Counted from the stretch's first letter, positions 33,958-45,910 are shown. The stretch: 64,000 bases of DNA from Camellia lanceoleosa (GCA_025200525.1 CM045762.1:25356084-25420083); one strand, 5' to 3'. The notes: generated from the letters alone by a model not told the origin. Made by a program: numbers and translations.

Positions 33958-34750
33958 AATCAACTAAGGAGTGACTGCAGTGATGTTCCGATCATACAAG
34001 CATTGCAGAGAGGTGTTAAGAGTATTTGAACTGGATATCTGGCCGAATTCCACAAAAGATAATGTCAATGTTCTTCATGGAAGGTAATGGTGCCAATTTG
34101 CAAATGGCAGTCAATTCTAATATGGGAATTTTGAACTCCCCAAGTTATACTTTAGGATTATATCTCTATGTGACTTTGTATATGATGGTATCTAGAACAT
34201 TTTTTACACATGTGCAATTACCAGTATGTGTATACCCCAAGGAGTTGAGTTGTTTTTCTTCTTTCTAAGGAAACTCTGGCCAACCTGCCAAGCGTTTAGA
34301 AGTTTCTAGGAGCTCAAATGGAGGAGATGATGAAGAATGGTCACTGATATCTGAAATGCACTCAAGGTATTTGCACAATTAACATTCAATTGCATTTCTT
34401 TTGTAGAACGTTAAATATTTGAGATTGGTAAAGCCTCTTAAACTAAGTTGTTGATTATAGTAAAATTTCTGTTGAACTTGCAATTTATGTGGGTAAAGTG
34501 ACATTTTATTTTTACACGCTTCATGTCATGCTAGAGGTATTTAATGTTAAGACATTTGAAGGGGTGTGATCAGTCGGACTTTATCTTTTGTGAGACTAGA
34601 ACAATCTCTACAAATAGTTAGTTTATTCATATGCTTCTAGCGGTTTCTGAATTAATTTGTGTTTTCATTTTTCAGGTTAGAAATTTCTTGGAGAGATGCA
34701 AAATATGGTCAAAGAATTCAAGAACTTAATTTTTCAAGTTTTTTCAGTTT
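33958..34750 (+). other. Possible further captured gene fragment, not identified
   Basis: Two exon-like pieces are visible: near 34,269-34,368, reading GNSGQPAKRLEVSRSSNGGD and then EEWSLISEMHSR, followed by a GTATTTG donor; and after a TTTTTCAG acceptor at 34,678, reading LEISWRDAKYGQRIQEL. The phase is kept across the join. An earlier piece near 33,958-34,028 reads [20 protein letters not shown] do not recognise the family. It could be another host gene or an accessory CACTA product. Confidence 0.3.
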
Positions 34751-34959
34751 TAATATATGTAAACACAGTGTAAAACTTTTTATTTAATTCCTCTGTATAT
34801 ACTTTTGAACATATTTAACTTTCATTTATGAAATATATGACGTTATTCCATTCAATATGTGATTGTGATTCAAAGTATCGTATATAGTGTGTATTATATT
34901 CTTGAAATGCGCGTACAAAAATAATATTGATTATTCTTCAAATATGTCAAATTCTTTTT

Positions 34960-35351
34960 TTTATCTCAGGTTTTATTAGTTATTCATCACACTTAAAAGA
35001 TGTGATCTAAATATTATTAATCACACTTAAAAGATGTGATGAAATTATTTTTAATGACACTTAAAAAGTGTGATTAAAAATGACCCCTTTTAATCACACT
35101 CCCAAAGACCACACTTAAAAGGTGTGATCTAAATGTTTTTAATCACACTTAAAAGATGTGATCTAAATATTTTTAATCACACTTAAAAGATGTGATGAAA
35201 TCATTTTTAATGACACTTAAAAAGTGTGATTAAAAATGACCCCTTTTAATCACACTCCCAAAGACCACACTTTAATAAAACTTAAAAGGTGTGATTAAAA
35301 CACATACATCACACCAAAAAAGTGTGATCTTTATCTATATTTGTAGTAGTG
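34960..35351 (-). repeat. CACTA right end and subterminal repeats
   Basis: AATCACACTTAAAAGATGTGAT units recur about eight times, partly as two tandem blocks of about 125 bp (34,985-35,110 and 35,125-35,250), followed by the terminal inverted repeat ending TTGTAGTAGTG. Unit spacing differs from the left end, as is common for this superfamily. Confidence 0.85.
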
Positions 35352-35384
35352 ATATTATAGTAACTGTTAATAATTTTAAAGTAG

Positions 35385-35939
35385 GATTTAATTTTGTGTA
35401 CGAAAAGAGTAGAATATTTAGATTTAAAACTTTGTAATTATAACCATCGCCTTAATATAGATAAAAATAAATTCTGTTGTAATTTTGAAGGAACTTTTAC
35501 ACACCAGCTACACAGCGAACATAATTCTCAGCTAAATAGTATTATTGATCACTAGATTAATTTTGCAAAAAATATTAAAAAGAACGTAGATAAAAACAGT
35601 AATCTTTTTACTTCGTCTATATACCATCTTCGTAATACTTGCAGTATAATTAAAGATCAAGATAAAAAATTAGATTATATCCAAGGTCAGTGTAGCTCAA
35701 TTCTACAAAAACGAATAGATTTAAATTTAGAAAAATTCCCCACCAAGCTAGAAATAGAAACTCTAATTTTAGCTATAAATATTAGTAGTCCGAAGCAAAT
35801 AGAGTTAGAATTTAAACAACTAATTGAAAAAATTCCTAATTAGATAAATCAAATAGCTAAACAAAGAGAACAAATCAACCAAATTCAAGGTAATTTCAAA
35901 CAAAAATTAGAAATTTTAGAACAACTAATAAGATCTTAA
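35385..35939 (+). pseudogene. Endogenous caulimovirid ORF1 remnant
   Basis: Read in one frame, the translation is coherent over about 180 codons, with in-frame TAG codons near 35,553 and 35,841, and ends at TAA 35,937-35,939. It is rich in Ile, Gln, Lys and Asn, with a helical, coiled-coil-like C-terminal part (KQREQINQIQGNFKQKLE). Its position as the first frame after the primer-binding site and leader, and its size, fit ORF1 of badnaviruses and tungroviruses, a small protein of poorly known function. The CACTA insertion lies just upstream and separates it from its promoter. Confidence 0.5.
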
Positions 35940-35942
35940 TTT

Positions 35943-36202
35943 ATGAGTAGTGATAAAAAAAAGCCAACAGAGATTACCAGGTCATTTTAAAATAAGCAGA
36001 AGACTTTCATAATAATTCAGAGAGAATTAGTAGCTATCAAGGAATAAATTAGTCAGATAAAATATTTGTAAGACAAAATAATATAGAAATTTTATTTCTT
36101 ATCCGGTTGTGTGAAAAATTTGAAGAATTATCAGAACAACTACACAGTTTAGAAAATCGTTTAGCTTCGTTAGAAAGACTAGTACTTCAAAAAGGAAAAT
36201 GA
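35943..36202 (+). pseudogene. Endogenous caulimovirid ORF2 remnant
   Basis: It begins ATG at 35,943, four bases after the ORF1 stop, and ends TGA at 36,200-36,202, overlapping the ORF3 ATG as ATGA. The C-terminal part has a leucine heptad pattern (EELSEQLHSLENRLASLE), typical of the coiled-coil tail of small caulimovirid proteins that bind virions. One frameshift near the start and internal stops disrupt it. The ATGA junction is a layout known in badnaviruses. Confidence 0.5.
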
Positions 36203-39200
36203 GTAGAAGGACAAGCAAATAAAGCCCAATCTTGAATAAATGAAGAAGATATAGCTAAATATTTTGAAAAACTTAAATTACCAAAGAAACCTGTTTGTAG
36301 AACTTATAGAAAATAAGAATGTTTACACAGTTAGTAAAAGGAAGTAGCAGTAAAAAGCTTAATGATGATGAAGATGTTAAAGTAGAAGAATTTATAGATG
36401 TAGAACAACAAATAGAAAAATTTAAAAAGGAAAAACTAGAGTTAATTCCTGCTAAGTATGTATATAAGGTAGGAAAAATTCATAAAAAACAATATTTATC
36501 TAAACACTATGGTGAACAAATGATTAGTGTAACTCAAGAAGATGAAAAAATAGAGCTAAATTTAATAAATAGAGAAAGTTATTAATATGTTGTACATGAA
36601 CATCTCAAAATGACCCACTTAGGATTAGTTGTGATAGGAGTTAAGACTTTAACCAGAGAAAATTTAGGAGCTAAATTTTTTGTATGTCTTTATGATGATA
36701 GGTTTAATGATGTAGGACAAAGTATTTTAGGCAGCTATGAATTGGATATGAATTCAAAAGGAGGAATAGTTTATTTTACACCAGATTTCCTTTTACCAAC
36801 CTCGACTTTTCATAAAAAGATAAAAATAGGAATTAAGAGTAGATGATATAAAATGAAAAAATGAGAAAATAATTTATTAGTTTGTACAGGACTTTTAGGC
36901 TTAGCAGTCTCAGAAAGCAATACTCATTATAGACTTACAAATAATCAAATAGTTAAGATGTAAGGCGCAAAAGGGATAAAGGCATTACCAGCTAAAAAAT
37001 ATAGCTTTGAAGACAATGCAGCGCTAGCTTGGAATTTAGGAGATTTCCTAGGACAAAAGCGGTTAGCCCCTCAAGATAATTTATTATATAAAAAAACAGA
37101 TGGAAGCTATGCAATAAGATTTACTCAATATACATATGTAGCACAAGAAAAATCCGAAGATGATGAATTTAGCAATATAGATAGGGAAGAAAATCAAGAT
37201 AATCATAATGACATAACTCAACTTTATGTAATGACAAAAGAAAAAATAATATCACAAAATAAGATATATAATGTTGATGAGATAGATTTGGAAAATTTTA
37301 CTCTAGGTGATATGAATAAAATATTAGATATCAGATACTATGACTATATAGTTAGGGGAGATACCCATGAGGAAGCAGTGTCTTTTTTAGACCAAGAATT
37401 TCATACTGAATATTTAAATGATATTTTAGAAGATAAAATACATCCTAGCAAAATATTTAAAATACCAAAACAATCTGACTTAAAAGACACTTTTTATATG
37501 AACACTCAAATAACAGAAAGCACAGGAACTAGCAACCCAAGCCATACGGTTAAAGAACCAGTAGAACCAATGCAATATAAAGTAGGAAAAAGGAGACCAC
37601 TAACCAATACAGGACGCAGTAAAAAAGATCCTAATAAACAATATAAGTTTCATGGAAAGTGCAAACAACCAGATATGAGCATACAATTACAACCGGCAAC
37701 CAACCAGGGAACCCTTTTAGACTTCGCTAAATTCGACCCACAGATATGGCAAAAAGTAATAGAGAAATGGGAAAAAGATGCGGTAAAAGCATGGATGAAT
37801 AATTCCTTTAAATCAACCGATATGTAGGAATATATGGAAACACTTTTAGGAGATTCAGCTTTTAATATATATTTAATTTTTAAAGGAATATACGAGGAGA
37901 CAATTAAATAGCTTAAAGGATTATGAGATAACCTAAGGAATTTTACTAGTTTTATAAAAGAAATGCTTCTGGATATGACCGTTCTAGAAGAAATTATTAT
38001 ACTCAAGGCATAGCATTGACCGAGTTAGATCAGATTACATTAGGAAGTTGGAAATATGTTATATCTTTTAGCAAGGAATATTTAGCCATGACAACCAAAA
38101 CTGGAAAAAAGTTTTGATGTGGAAATAGAAAATAAATATTTTAGGAAATTCCTAGGAGAATTAGGAAGAGAGATAGAAAATAAATGGTTAATCTATTATA
38201 CAAACTTACTAGCAAGAATAGCCTCAGGAGAAGTAAATGTAAGAGGAGCTTTAGGAATAAGACCTTGAATAGTCTTTAAATTTCATAAGCTTAGAGAAAA
38301 ATTTATAAAAGTCAAAATACAGAAAGATTTGAAAAAACAAAATTGTGTGAAAATAAATACAATAGGAAAAAATACAAAAATTATGGGAAATATAAAAAAG
38401 AAAAGTATTGGAAGAAAAAAATATAGGAAACCGTAGAGAAAACAAAAATTCATTAGAAAAAGTAGCATTTTTAATAAAATAAATTATAAGCGATTATCTA
38501 AGGAAGAGAAAGATAAAAGAAAACAAAGATATGTTAGGAAATCTAGTAGTAAAAAATGCAATTGTTTTATATGTGGAGAATCTAATCATTTTGCAAAAAA
38601 CTGCCCAAAAAAACATAAGCCCAATACTAATAAACATATATAAATATTACATATTAGAAGAAGATATAGTAAGTATAAGCAGTGATGACTCAGACATTTA
38701 TAGCATAGTCAGTAATTATGAATATCAAATAGAAGCCCTAAGCTTAGATAGTGATTTAGAAAGTGATACCGATATAAACAATCTTTTAGGACAACTTAAC
38801 CAAGAAATAGGACTATCCTCTTCCTATAATAGTTTCTTTATGATGATAGAATGCAATCCAGATACTGAATGTCAGCATAACTTTAGGATTGGACTAGGAT
38901 TTGATACCACTAAATGCAATTATTGTAATTATTTCTAGCTAAAAATAAGAGAGTTCAATGTTTACTATACAGTATAACTTATTGTATAGTCTGTTTAGAA
39001 AAATTAATTATGACACACAAGATAACATTAGAAAATAAAAAAGGGATGCGAGAAGATCATAGTCTAGAAAATAAAGAATTATACCTAACAATTAGAGAAT
39101 TAGAGATACAGGTAATAAAACTTAGACTACAAATACGTGAGATAGAAACTAAGGTTAATTTTGACATAGAATGTTTAGAATTAGAAAATAAACAGCTTAA

Positions 39201-41563
39201 ACAGCAGTTAGAACAATTTCATACTAAATACCCCTTAAAAGATAAACTTGTTGAAGAACATATGCACTCTTTAAAATTAATCAACCTAGTTGATTCTCAA
39301 TCCTTTAGTCAATATTCCCAAGCATAGTCTGACAATGTATATTTACCATTTAATTACCCTGTTATACCCAAGCTAAATTTAGTTAAGATGTCTTGCGTAA
39401 TCAAATTTGCAGAAAAAACTCTTAGTGTAAACGCTATGATAGATACTGGCGCTAGTAAATCATATATTGAACAACACGTAGTTCTGCCAGGATGGAGTTC
39501 ACCTTTAACAATCCCAGCTTTAGTCAGTATAGCCGATGGCACAAGACAGACATATACACAATGCATTAATAGAGCACAAATTAGTTTTCATCATATAGGC
39601 TCTCAAACTCAACATATACAATAGTTCCCTTTATCCTAAGTTTGGATTGGGAATGCTTGACAAGACCATCCCTTTATATTAGGCTTTAATTTCATACGCA
39701 GTCTACAAGGTGGCATGTTTATTAGCCATAGTAGCATTAGTTTTTTCAAACGAATAGTACATACACCCACAGCATATGCCCTTAGCATCATTGCTCATTC
39801 ATCAGAGTTGCATGCGAAGCGTGGTGATACCATAGGAGTAGATTCCATTCCCACTCGTTTTTTATTTCCTAGTAGAAATATTTTTCCTAAGCTAGCCCAA
39901 AAGTATATACCAAATGAAGAGATAGCAAATACTTCTTTAGAAAATTTAGACATAGAATATTCTAAATTAGAAGAAAAATATAACTCTTGGAGTTTAGAAG
40001 ATTTTCAACAAATTGTTAACTTAGAATTAATTTTTGCAAAAATAGAAAAACTGAAGAAAAAATCAGTATATAGAATAACAAAAAATGATTTAGATGAAAT
40101 AATAAGATTAGCTGAAACAACAGAAATTTTAGGAGAACAACTCATGAAATACTGGGAAATAAATAAAGTTTTAACTAGCTTAGATATAAAAAATAAAGCT
40201 TATATGATTGCATTAGTACAAATAGATCATACGCCAACAGATATAGAAGAATTTAGAATATAGATTAAAGAGTTATTAGATTTAGAAGTAATTCGACTTA
40301 GTAATAGTCCACATAGAAGCGTCGCATTTATGATAAGAAATCATGTAGAGATAAAAAGAGGGATAGGTAAAATGGTTATAAATTATAAAAGATTAAATGA
40401 TAATACAGAAGATGATACATACAATATACCAGATAAAGATCACCTTATAAATAGAATACAGACAGCAAGAATATTTAGCAAATTTGATTGCAAGTCAGGT
40501 TTTTGGCAAATAAAAATGGAAAAGGAAAGCATACATTGGACAGTCTTTTGTTACCCACAAGGACATTATGAATGGCTAGTCATTCCTTTTGGACTTAAAA
40601 ATGCACCTTCAATATTTTAGTGCAAAATGGATAGTATATTCAACAAATATAGTTTTGTATTGGTATATATAGATGATATATTAGTATTTAGCCCAGATAA
40701 AAATAGTCATATAGATCATTTATATATATAGTATTAGAAGAATTTATAAACAATGGAATAATAATTAGTAAGAGAAAAATGGTATTGAATAAACCTCATA
40801 AAGAATTTTTAGGAATAGAGTTAGGAGATGGAAAAATCAGACTACAACTTCATATAGTAAAGAAAATTTTAGACTACCCAGATGAATTAGAAGATACAAA
40901 ACAATTTCAATCATTTTTAGAAATTCTAAATTATGCACGAATGTACATTTCTAACCTTAGCAAGATAAGAAGACCTCTATATAACAAGACTACACCTACA
41001 AGACAAAAATATTTTAACTAACAAGATATAACTTTAGTAAGAAAAATTAAAGACATTTGTAGAAATTTACCCGACCTACAACTTCCCTTAGAATTAGAAT
41101 ATATAATCTTAAAAACAGATGCAAGCCAATAGGATGGGGAACAGTGCTATTCGCTAAACCCAACAAATATGATAGTAAAAAAAAAAAGCGTATATGTAGA
41201 TATAGTTCTGAAAAATTTAAAGAAAAAAATACAATTATGACCAGCTTAGATTTTGAAATATTAGGGGTAGTATATTGAATAAACAAATTTAAATTATTTT
41301 TACACAAGCCCTTTACAATTAGAACAGATTGCGAAACTATAGTTAAATTTCATAATAAACTTAATGAGCGTAAACTTAGTAGTAGAAGATGGGGAAAATT
41401 TTTAGATTGTATAGTAGGACAAGGATATAAGGTAGAATTTGAACATATTAAAAGGAGTGATAATAAGTTAACAGATTGGCTTAGGAAAATTTATTTAAAA
41501 AGAGAAAATGACCAGTTTAATTTTGGTGCAGATAATGGAGAACAGCAAAACAATAAACTTTAG
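36199..41563 (+). pseudogene. Endogenous caulimovirid polyprotein (MP-CP-protease-RT-RNase H), broken
   Basis: Domains in order: a 30K-type movement protein region (about 36,600-36,845, LGAKFFVCLYDDRF); a capsid region ending in a CX2CX4HX4C zinc knuckle (38,563-38,604) followed by an acidic stretch and a second Cys-rich region (about 38,870-39,000) as in badnaviruses; an aspartic protease with DTGAS (39,442-39,456); reverse transcriptase (about 40,330-40,730) with FSKFDCKSGFWQ and the YIDD catalytic box (40,666-40,677); and RNase H (about 41,110-41,360) with TDAS and the LDFEILGVVY region. Numerous stops and several frameshifts (for example near 38,530, 38,939, 40,618 and 40,730) show it is dead. 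RT wording places it in Caulimoviridae rather than Ty3/gypsy. Confidence 0.8.
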
Positions 41564-42474
41564 GGGATTTGCTCAGAAACAAGTTCAAACCGTTAACAGG
41601 AATCGAGCTAGACCTAGTTCAACAGTATTTTTTAGATAACCTTTGGAACAACCTTAACCACCCAGCCAAACATTTGTTCGCTTTAAATTCTCTCAGTTTA
41701 TATTTTTCAAAAATCTAGAATAAACCTTTGTTTAAAAGTTTTTCTTTCTATGTAGTAGCTAAAGGAACCAAGCTTGGTATTTACCATGACTGGATAAAAG
41801 TTGAACCTTTAGTTAAAAAATTTCCCATATCTCAATTTAAGAGATTTTATGATTTTGAGTCAGCCAATACATATGCCTGCAGACAAATAGGAACTAGTTA
41901 TTTTATTAGCCAAATAGCTAAAGATTATCTGGACACATTGAGTAAGATGCAATCAACTATTCTTACTACTAGTGGAGTTCCAGTTAGCTAGATAACAGGA
42001 AGCAATAATACTAATCCTTAATCAGATTCTCAAAATCCTCTTCAAATGTACAGACATTGTGAAGACCTTACCAGAAATTTCAAGAAAATTATCGATAAAG
42101 GCAAAAAGGTCAGTGAAGAATTAGACCAGCTTCGAGACGAGGAAAAACAATTGAAAGTAACAATTTGAACCCTAACCAGCCAGCTTAAAAAACTAACTCC
42201 AGAAAAAGCAGCAACTCCCTTTCCAAACCTAGAAATCAGACAACTTACTAGTGAGGAATTTGAACAATTGAGTGCTAGAATGTATTTTTTCAGACATTCT
42301 ATCATTCAATCTTTTTGCGAGAAAAGCCAAGAAATAGAAGACCTTAAACCTTATATATACATCTTAGCCGAAGATAGCAGAAATAGTGAGCTAGTCACTA
42401 TACAATAGTTTCTTCGGGACCTTTCCATAAATAAAAAAAGGAGAATTAGAATTCAAACTAGTTTTGAATCTTAA
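41564..42474 (+). pseudogene. Endogenous caulimovirid ORF4 remnant with viroplasmin/RNase H1-N-like motif
   Basis: The frame downstream of the polyprotein runs to a TAA at 42,472-42,474. It contains FYVVAKGTKLGIYHDW (from about 41,749) followed by a Lys/Phe and Ala/Tyr pattern, which resembles the Cauli_VI domain shared by viroplasmin/transactivator proteins and the N-terminus of some RNases H1. A charged coiled-coil segment follows (about 42,060-42,200). At least four in-frame stops interrupt it. A fourth frame after the polyprotein occurs in tungroviruses, and some other caulimovirids carry a transactivator here. The exact genus is not resolved. Confidence 0.55.
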
Positions 42475-43870
42475 AACTTAAACACCCAACCCAACAAGAA
42501 AAGACAAATTCTATAGCTCATAAAAAGTACTACTTTTCATTTTCTATCTAATGATTTTGTCGTGTTAATTTAACCATAAGTTTTAAATTGAAGCAAAATA
42601 AAGTCATTTTGAATTGTGTAATTTAAAATAAAATAGCAGTATTTTAATTGTTATTTTGCTTTAATTTCAAATTTAACCTATTGGATTATGTCTCGTTGAT
42701 GTGTCTTTCTATGAGACAAAATCATTACATAGAAAAAATGACAAGGCATCGTTTGGGATAAAGGTTGGGCTAAAATAGTTATATAGGACAAAATAGGTTA
42801 TTTTTGTCAAATAAGATAAAATGTTATATCAAATTTATAATCATTTTATTTTTTCTCTCACTAAAGTCAAAAAGGACCAAAATACTTATTCCAAACGAGA
42901 TTTTTTAGTCATAGATTAAAATAGTTAAAAAATTAAAAAATTAAAAGGCCTACCCACATCCCAAACGAACCCAAAGATTCTGATCCCACGAACATCACCC
43001 ACAGTGGGTTAAAAGGAACACTGAAGCATGTGGATTAATAAAAATGGGATTTTGGATTTTTTTTTGTTGGGTTATGCATATGAAACCATGCATTTCAAGA
43101 GGGTTGTGGCTGTCTAAAAAGGCCTATTGGCCTCTTAATTTTCTTGGTTTAAAAGAACTAAGAAAAAAAAAATCATTTGACAAAAAGAAAGTCATAAAGG
43201 AGAACACATTTTGGGGTCTCCTTATTTTTGAATTTCAATAGATTTTTTTATTCATACTAAAATTACCTATAAAGAAATTTGCTATATATAGTTTAATTTA
43301 GTTTTCTTTTTTATTGAATTTAAGGGTAAATATAAAAACAAACAATTACATAACCAAATTCTAAATAAAATCAATAACTGATTCAGTTTTTGAAATTGTC
43401 ACCTCAATGAGCACATTTAATCAGATTTTTAGTGAGCTAGATTTTATAGGTCTAACATATCATGAAATTTAATACAACGATAACACATCATTAAAATTCA
43501 AAACCAATCCTCTATAACATTTAAAATAAAAAATTGATAATTTAAAATTTTCACAACCATTCATCATGAAATGAAAAGGAAATGGAGAGAATTATCGATC
43601 CTTTCAACACACAATTCTCCCTCTCAAGTCTTCACTACATGTCAATGAAAAAAACTCACTAAGTGGAAAAGATAAAACCCAAACATCTAATTTCCAAATC
43701 AAACATAGTAAAATAAGGCCTATGTGAACCCTTTTGTCACAATTTTTTTATTCATAAATTATCCTTCTTTTGTAACTATTCCTTCTTTTATAACTATCCA
43801 TATGTAACCGTATACTTCAAGCAAATCTAGTGTGTATATATATACACAGAGAGAGAGAGTAGCATGAAGT
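42475..43870. other. AT-rich spacer with a possible small MITE
   Basis: The viral match fades by about 42,540. Between 42,748 and 42,961 a TCGTTTGGGAT word and its inverted copy ATCCCAAACGA bound about 210 bp of AT-rich sequence, a MITE-like layout, but no target duplication is clear. The rest shows no gene. A TATATATATACACACAGAGAGAG microsatellite lies near 43,835-43,858, downstream of the next gene. Confidence 0.35.
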
Positions 43871-44077
43871 TCATCTGTAAGATTTAAGAGTAGCACCACA
43901 AAAAGTACAGACAACAGCTTTCCAAGACTTCCAATAAAATGGGATGAAACAAAACCTCGTGTCGGTTCTCATGTCGGCGATGCTCGCGCCGCTACTGCAC
44001 CGTGAGCATGATGCGGCCACTGGCCTGCTCCTCTTCATCCTCATCTTTTGATCCACTAAGAAGCAGAAACAAACCAT
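43871..44077 (-). CDS. Small conserved plant zinc-ribbon-like protein, 68 aa
   Basis: The frame runs MVCFCFLVDQKMRMKRSRPV at the start to FCGATLKSYR at the end and is unbroken. Two CX2C pairs (residues 24-27 and 57-60) and the central FYWKSWKA phrase match a small plant protein family of unknown function with a treble-clef or zinc-ribbon appearance; the length is the family's usual size. The ATG context (AAACCATGG on the coding strand) is good. The coding DNA is clearly more GC-rich than its AT-rich surroundings. A TTTATAAAG word about 110 bp upstream on the minus strand could be a TATA box. It may be a single-exon gene or a retrocopy. Expression cannot be judged. Confidence 0.7.
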   Translation of the reverse strand: MVCFCFLVDQKMRMKRSRPVAASCSRCSSGASIADMRTDTRFCFIPFYWKSWKAVVCTFCGATLKSYR

Positions 44078-45526
44078 GAATGAATCAATGTATCTTTGGC
44101 TTACCTACCTTTTACTTGGTCTAATTTTTAGCAAAGTTCTAACGTTTCATGCTCTTTATTGGTTTGTTTAGTATTGTGGGGCTTTATAAATTAATGGCAT
44201 TGGGTCAAGCTGGTTGTGACTCGAACCACCTTGAGGTTGACACCTGTTTGGAGATTAAATATTGAAAATAGCAATAAAATAATGACAATACTTTGAAAAA
44301 TTAGTATGTGACATTGTTTATGTACAGTTCTGGCAAATGACACGTAAAAGACTATTTGAAATTAGTTTTTTTTAGTGATTTTTGAATTTTTTTAAGAAAT
44401 AAAAAAAAAAAAGTTATGATTGAATTTTCAGAATTTGTTTTTAATAAATTAAAAATAGCCTAATAAAAATAAACACTAAAAAAACATTTTTGAATTTTAA
44501 AAAAAATTGTACTAAAAAAATAGAAAATCATATGAAAAAATAATAATTTATTTATTTTTTGCATAAACAAACTCTAAAAACTTGACCAAATAGAGCCTAT
44601 CTATTTGAAAATAACTTTTTTAATTGCATGAAAAACCATGAATGCTGTCACCGCTACCACCGTTACTACTACCACTATTACGAGCATTAGCAGATTTTTT
44701 AAAATTTTATCTTAAAATATTATTAAAAAAATTATTCTTAATTTTAAAAATTACTTTTTCATTTACTTTCCTCAACAACTTTTCTATTTTTTCTTTATTT
44801 TATTGAATTATTATTTTTAATTATTTTATATTTTGGGATAGAGGTGCTCGAGATCAATGATGGTGGTTGAATAAAGAGTAATTTTTTATTTTTTAGGAGT
44901 GAACTGTAGGCTCTCTACATTTAGAAAACAATAGGAAATGGTTGAAGAGAATTGATGAGATTGATTTTATGAGAAAAATCCCTAATCATTTTTTAGCTAT
45001 TTTAGGAAGGTTTTCTTATAAAACCAACCCTATCAATCCTCTGATGTCATACTTTTATTTTTTGCTTAAAATTTTCATTTTAACCTCTTAAAAGTGTAAA
45101 CACCTATGTATACATGTGGGCTAGGTTCAAATTGCTAAAAATTTGAGTTAATTTTCTTTTGATGTTTTGCAATTAGGCTTCCTAATTTTTAAAAGTATGA
45201 CCCATTTATTTATTATTATTTTTTTTAAAAAAAATTATGAGTAAGAAATAACCTGCTACAATAACAAAACAAGTAAACTTTTTATCAAAATAACTTGACA
45301 ACATAATAAACATTACAAAGAACAATCTAAGTGAGAATTTCACCCCTACTCACCAACCAATAAAGTATTATAAATGAAATTTGGACAATTTTTATTTGTA
45401 TTAATTCAACCATATAAGATCAAGTAGTACTAGTAAGCGAGATGTCTAAATTTGAATTTTATCAATGCACTATGCAAATTTTTCAAAAATGAATTGCATC
45501 AACAATCTTTTAAAATCTTATTCATT

Positions 45527-45557
<31 letters not shown>

Positions 45558-45910
45558 TATTTTTAGATGATTTCTGTATTGACAGTAGAATTGAAATTTT
45601 GGTTGCCAAATCATCCGATAATGATATTGTGAACTAATTGTCTTGTTATATCTAGCTAGACACATCATATTAATCAAGACTCAAATCATGTGAGGATGAT
45701 GAATTTCTGGATAATAATCCAATAACTAGCTCCATCAAATAGTACTTGATGGACCCTGAGAAACTATTGGAAAATAAAATATATCTTTCTCTCATTGTTG
45801 ATTTTTAACAAAATAAAATGCACTTAAATAACCAATTAATTACCTATATAAAAACAAAAAAACAATTAATTGTTAGGTTTGAGTCTTTTTTTTCTTTCTT
45901 CTTTTTTTGG
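44078..45910. other. AT-rich intergenic DNA
   Basis: No gene or clear repeat is supported in this 1.8 kb. It holds poly(A)/poly(T) tracts, a (CA)n-(TA)n microsatellite at about 45,528-45,557, and a CAAATAGAGCC word near 44,587 that resembles the inner end of the large palindrome at 46.2 kb, possibly a solo remnant of that family. Confidence 0.4.

Larger units (their letters stand above)
25456..35351 (+). mobile_element. CACTA (En/Spm) transposon carrying host gene fragments, no transposase seen
   Basis: It starts CACTACTACAAAAATAG and ends CTATATTTGTAGTAGTG. The 14-16-bp ends are inverted copies with small differences, and the trinucleotide ATA flanks both sides (25,453-25,455 and 35,352-35,354), matching the 3-bp duplication of this superfamily. 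Both subterminal zones are packed with AATCACAC/GTGTGATT motifs in both orientations, like TNPA-binding arrays. The 9.9-kb interior holds pieces of Alba-like, ABIL and LAZY/IGT genes in plus orientation and a CCA-rich minisatellite. No TNPD-type transposase was found, so the element is probably non-autonomous (Pack-CACTA type). Confidence 0.9.
23246..42540 (+). mobile_element. Endogenous pararetrovirus (Caulimoviridae), decayed, split by a CACTA element
   Basis: The left part (23,246-25,455) holds the end of a reading frame, an intergenic promoter-like region and a primer-binding site. The right part (35,352-42,540) holds four consecutive frames. Together they total about 9.4 kb, near the size of caulimovirid genomes. 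Two tiny frames before a large polyprotein with movement, capsid, protease, RT and RNase H parts, and an ATGA overlap between frames 2 and 3, recall badnaviruses and tungroviruses. Many stops and frameshifts are present, so no part can encode a full product. The insert at 25,456-35,351 is a separate, later element. Confidence 0.8.
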
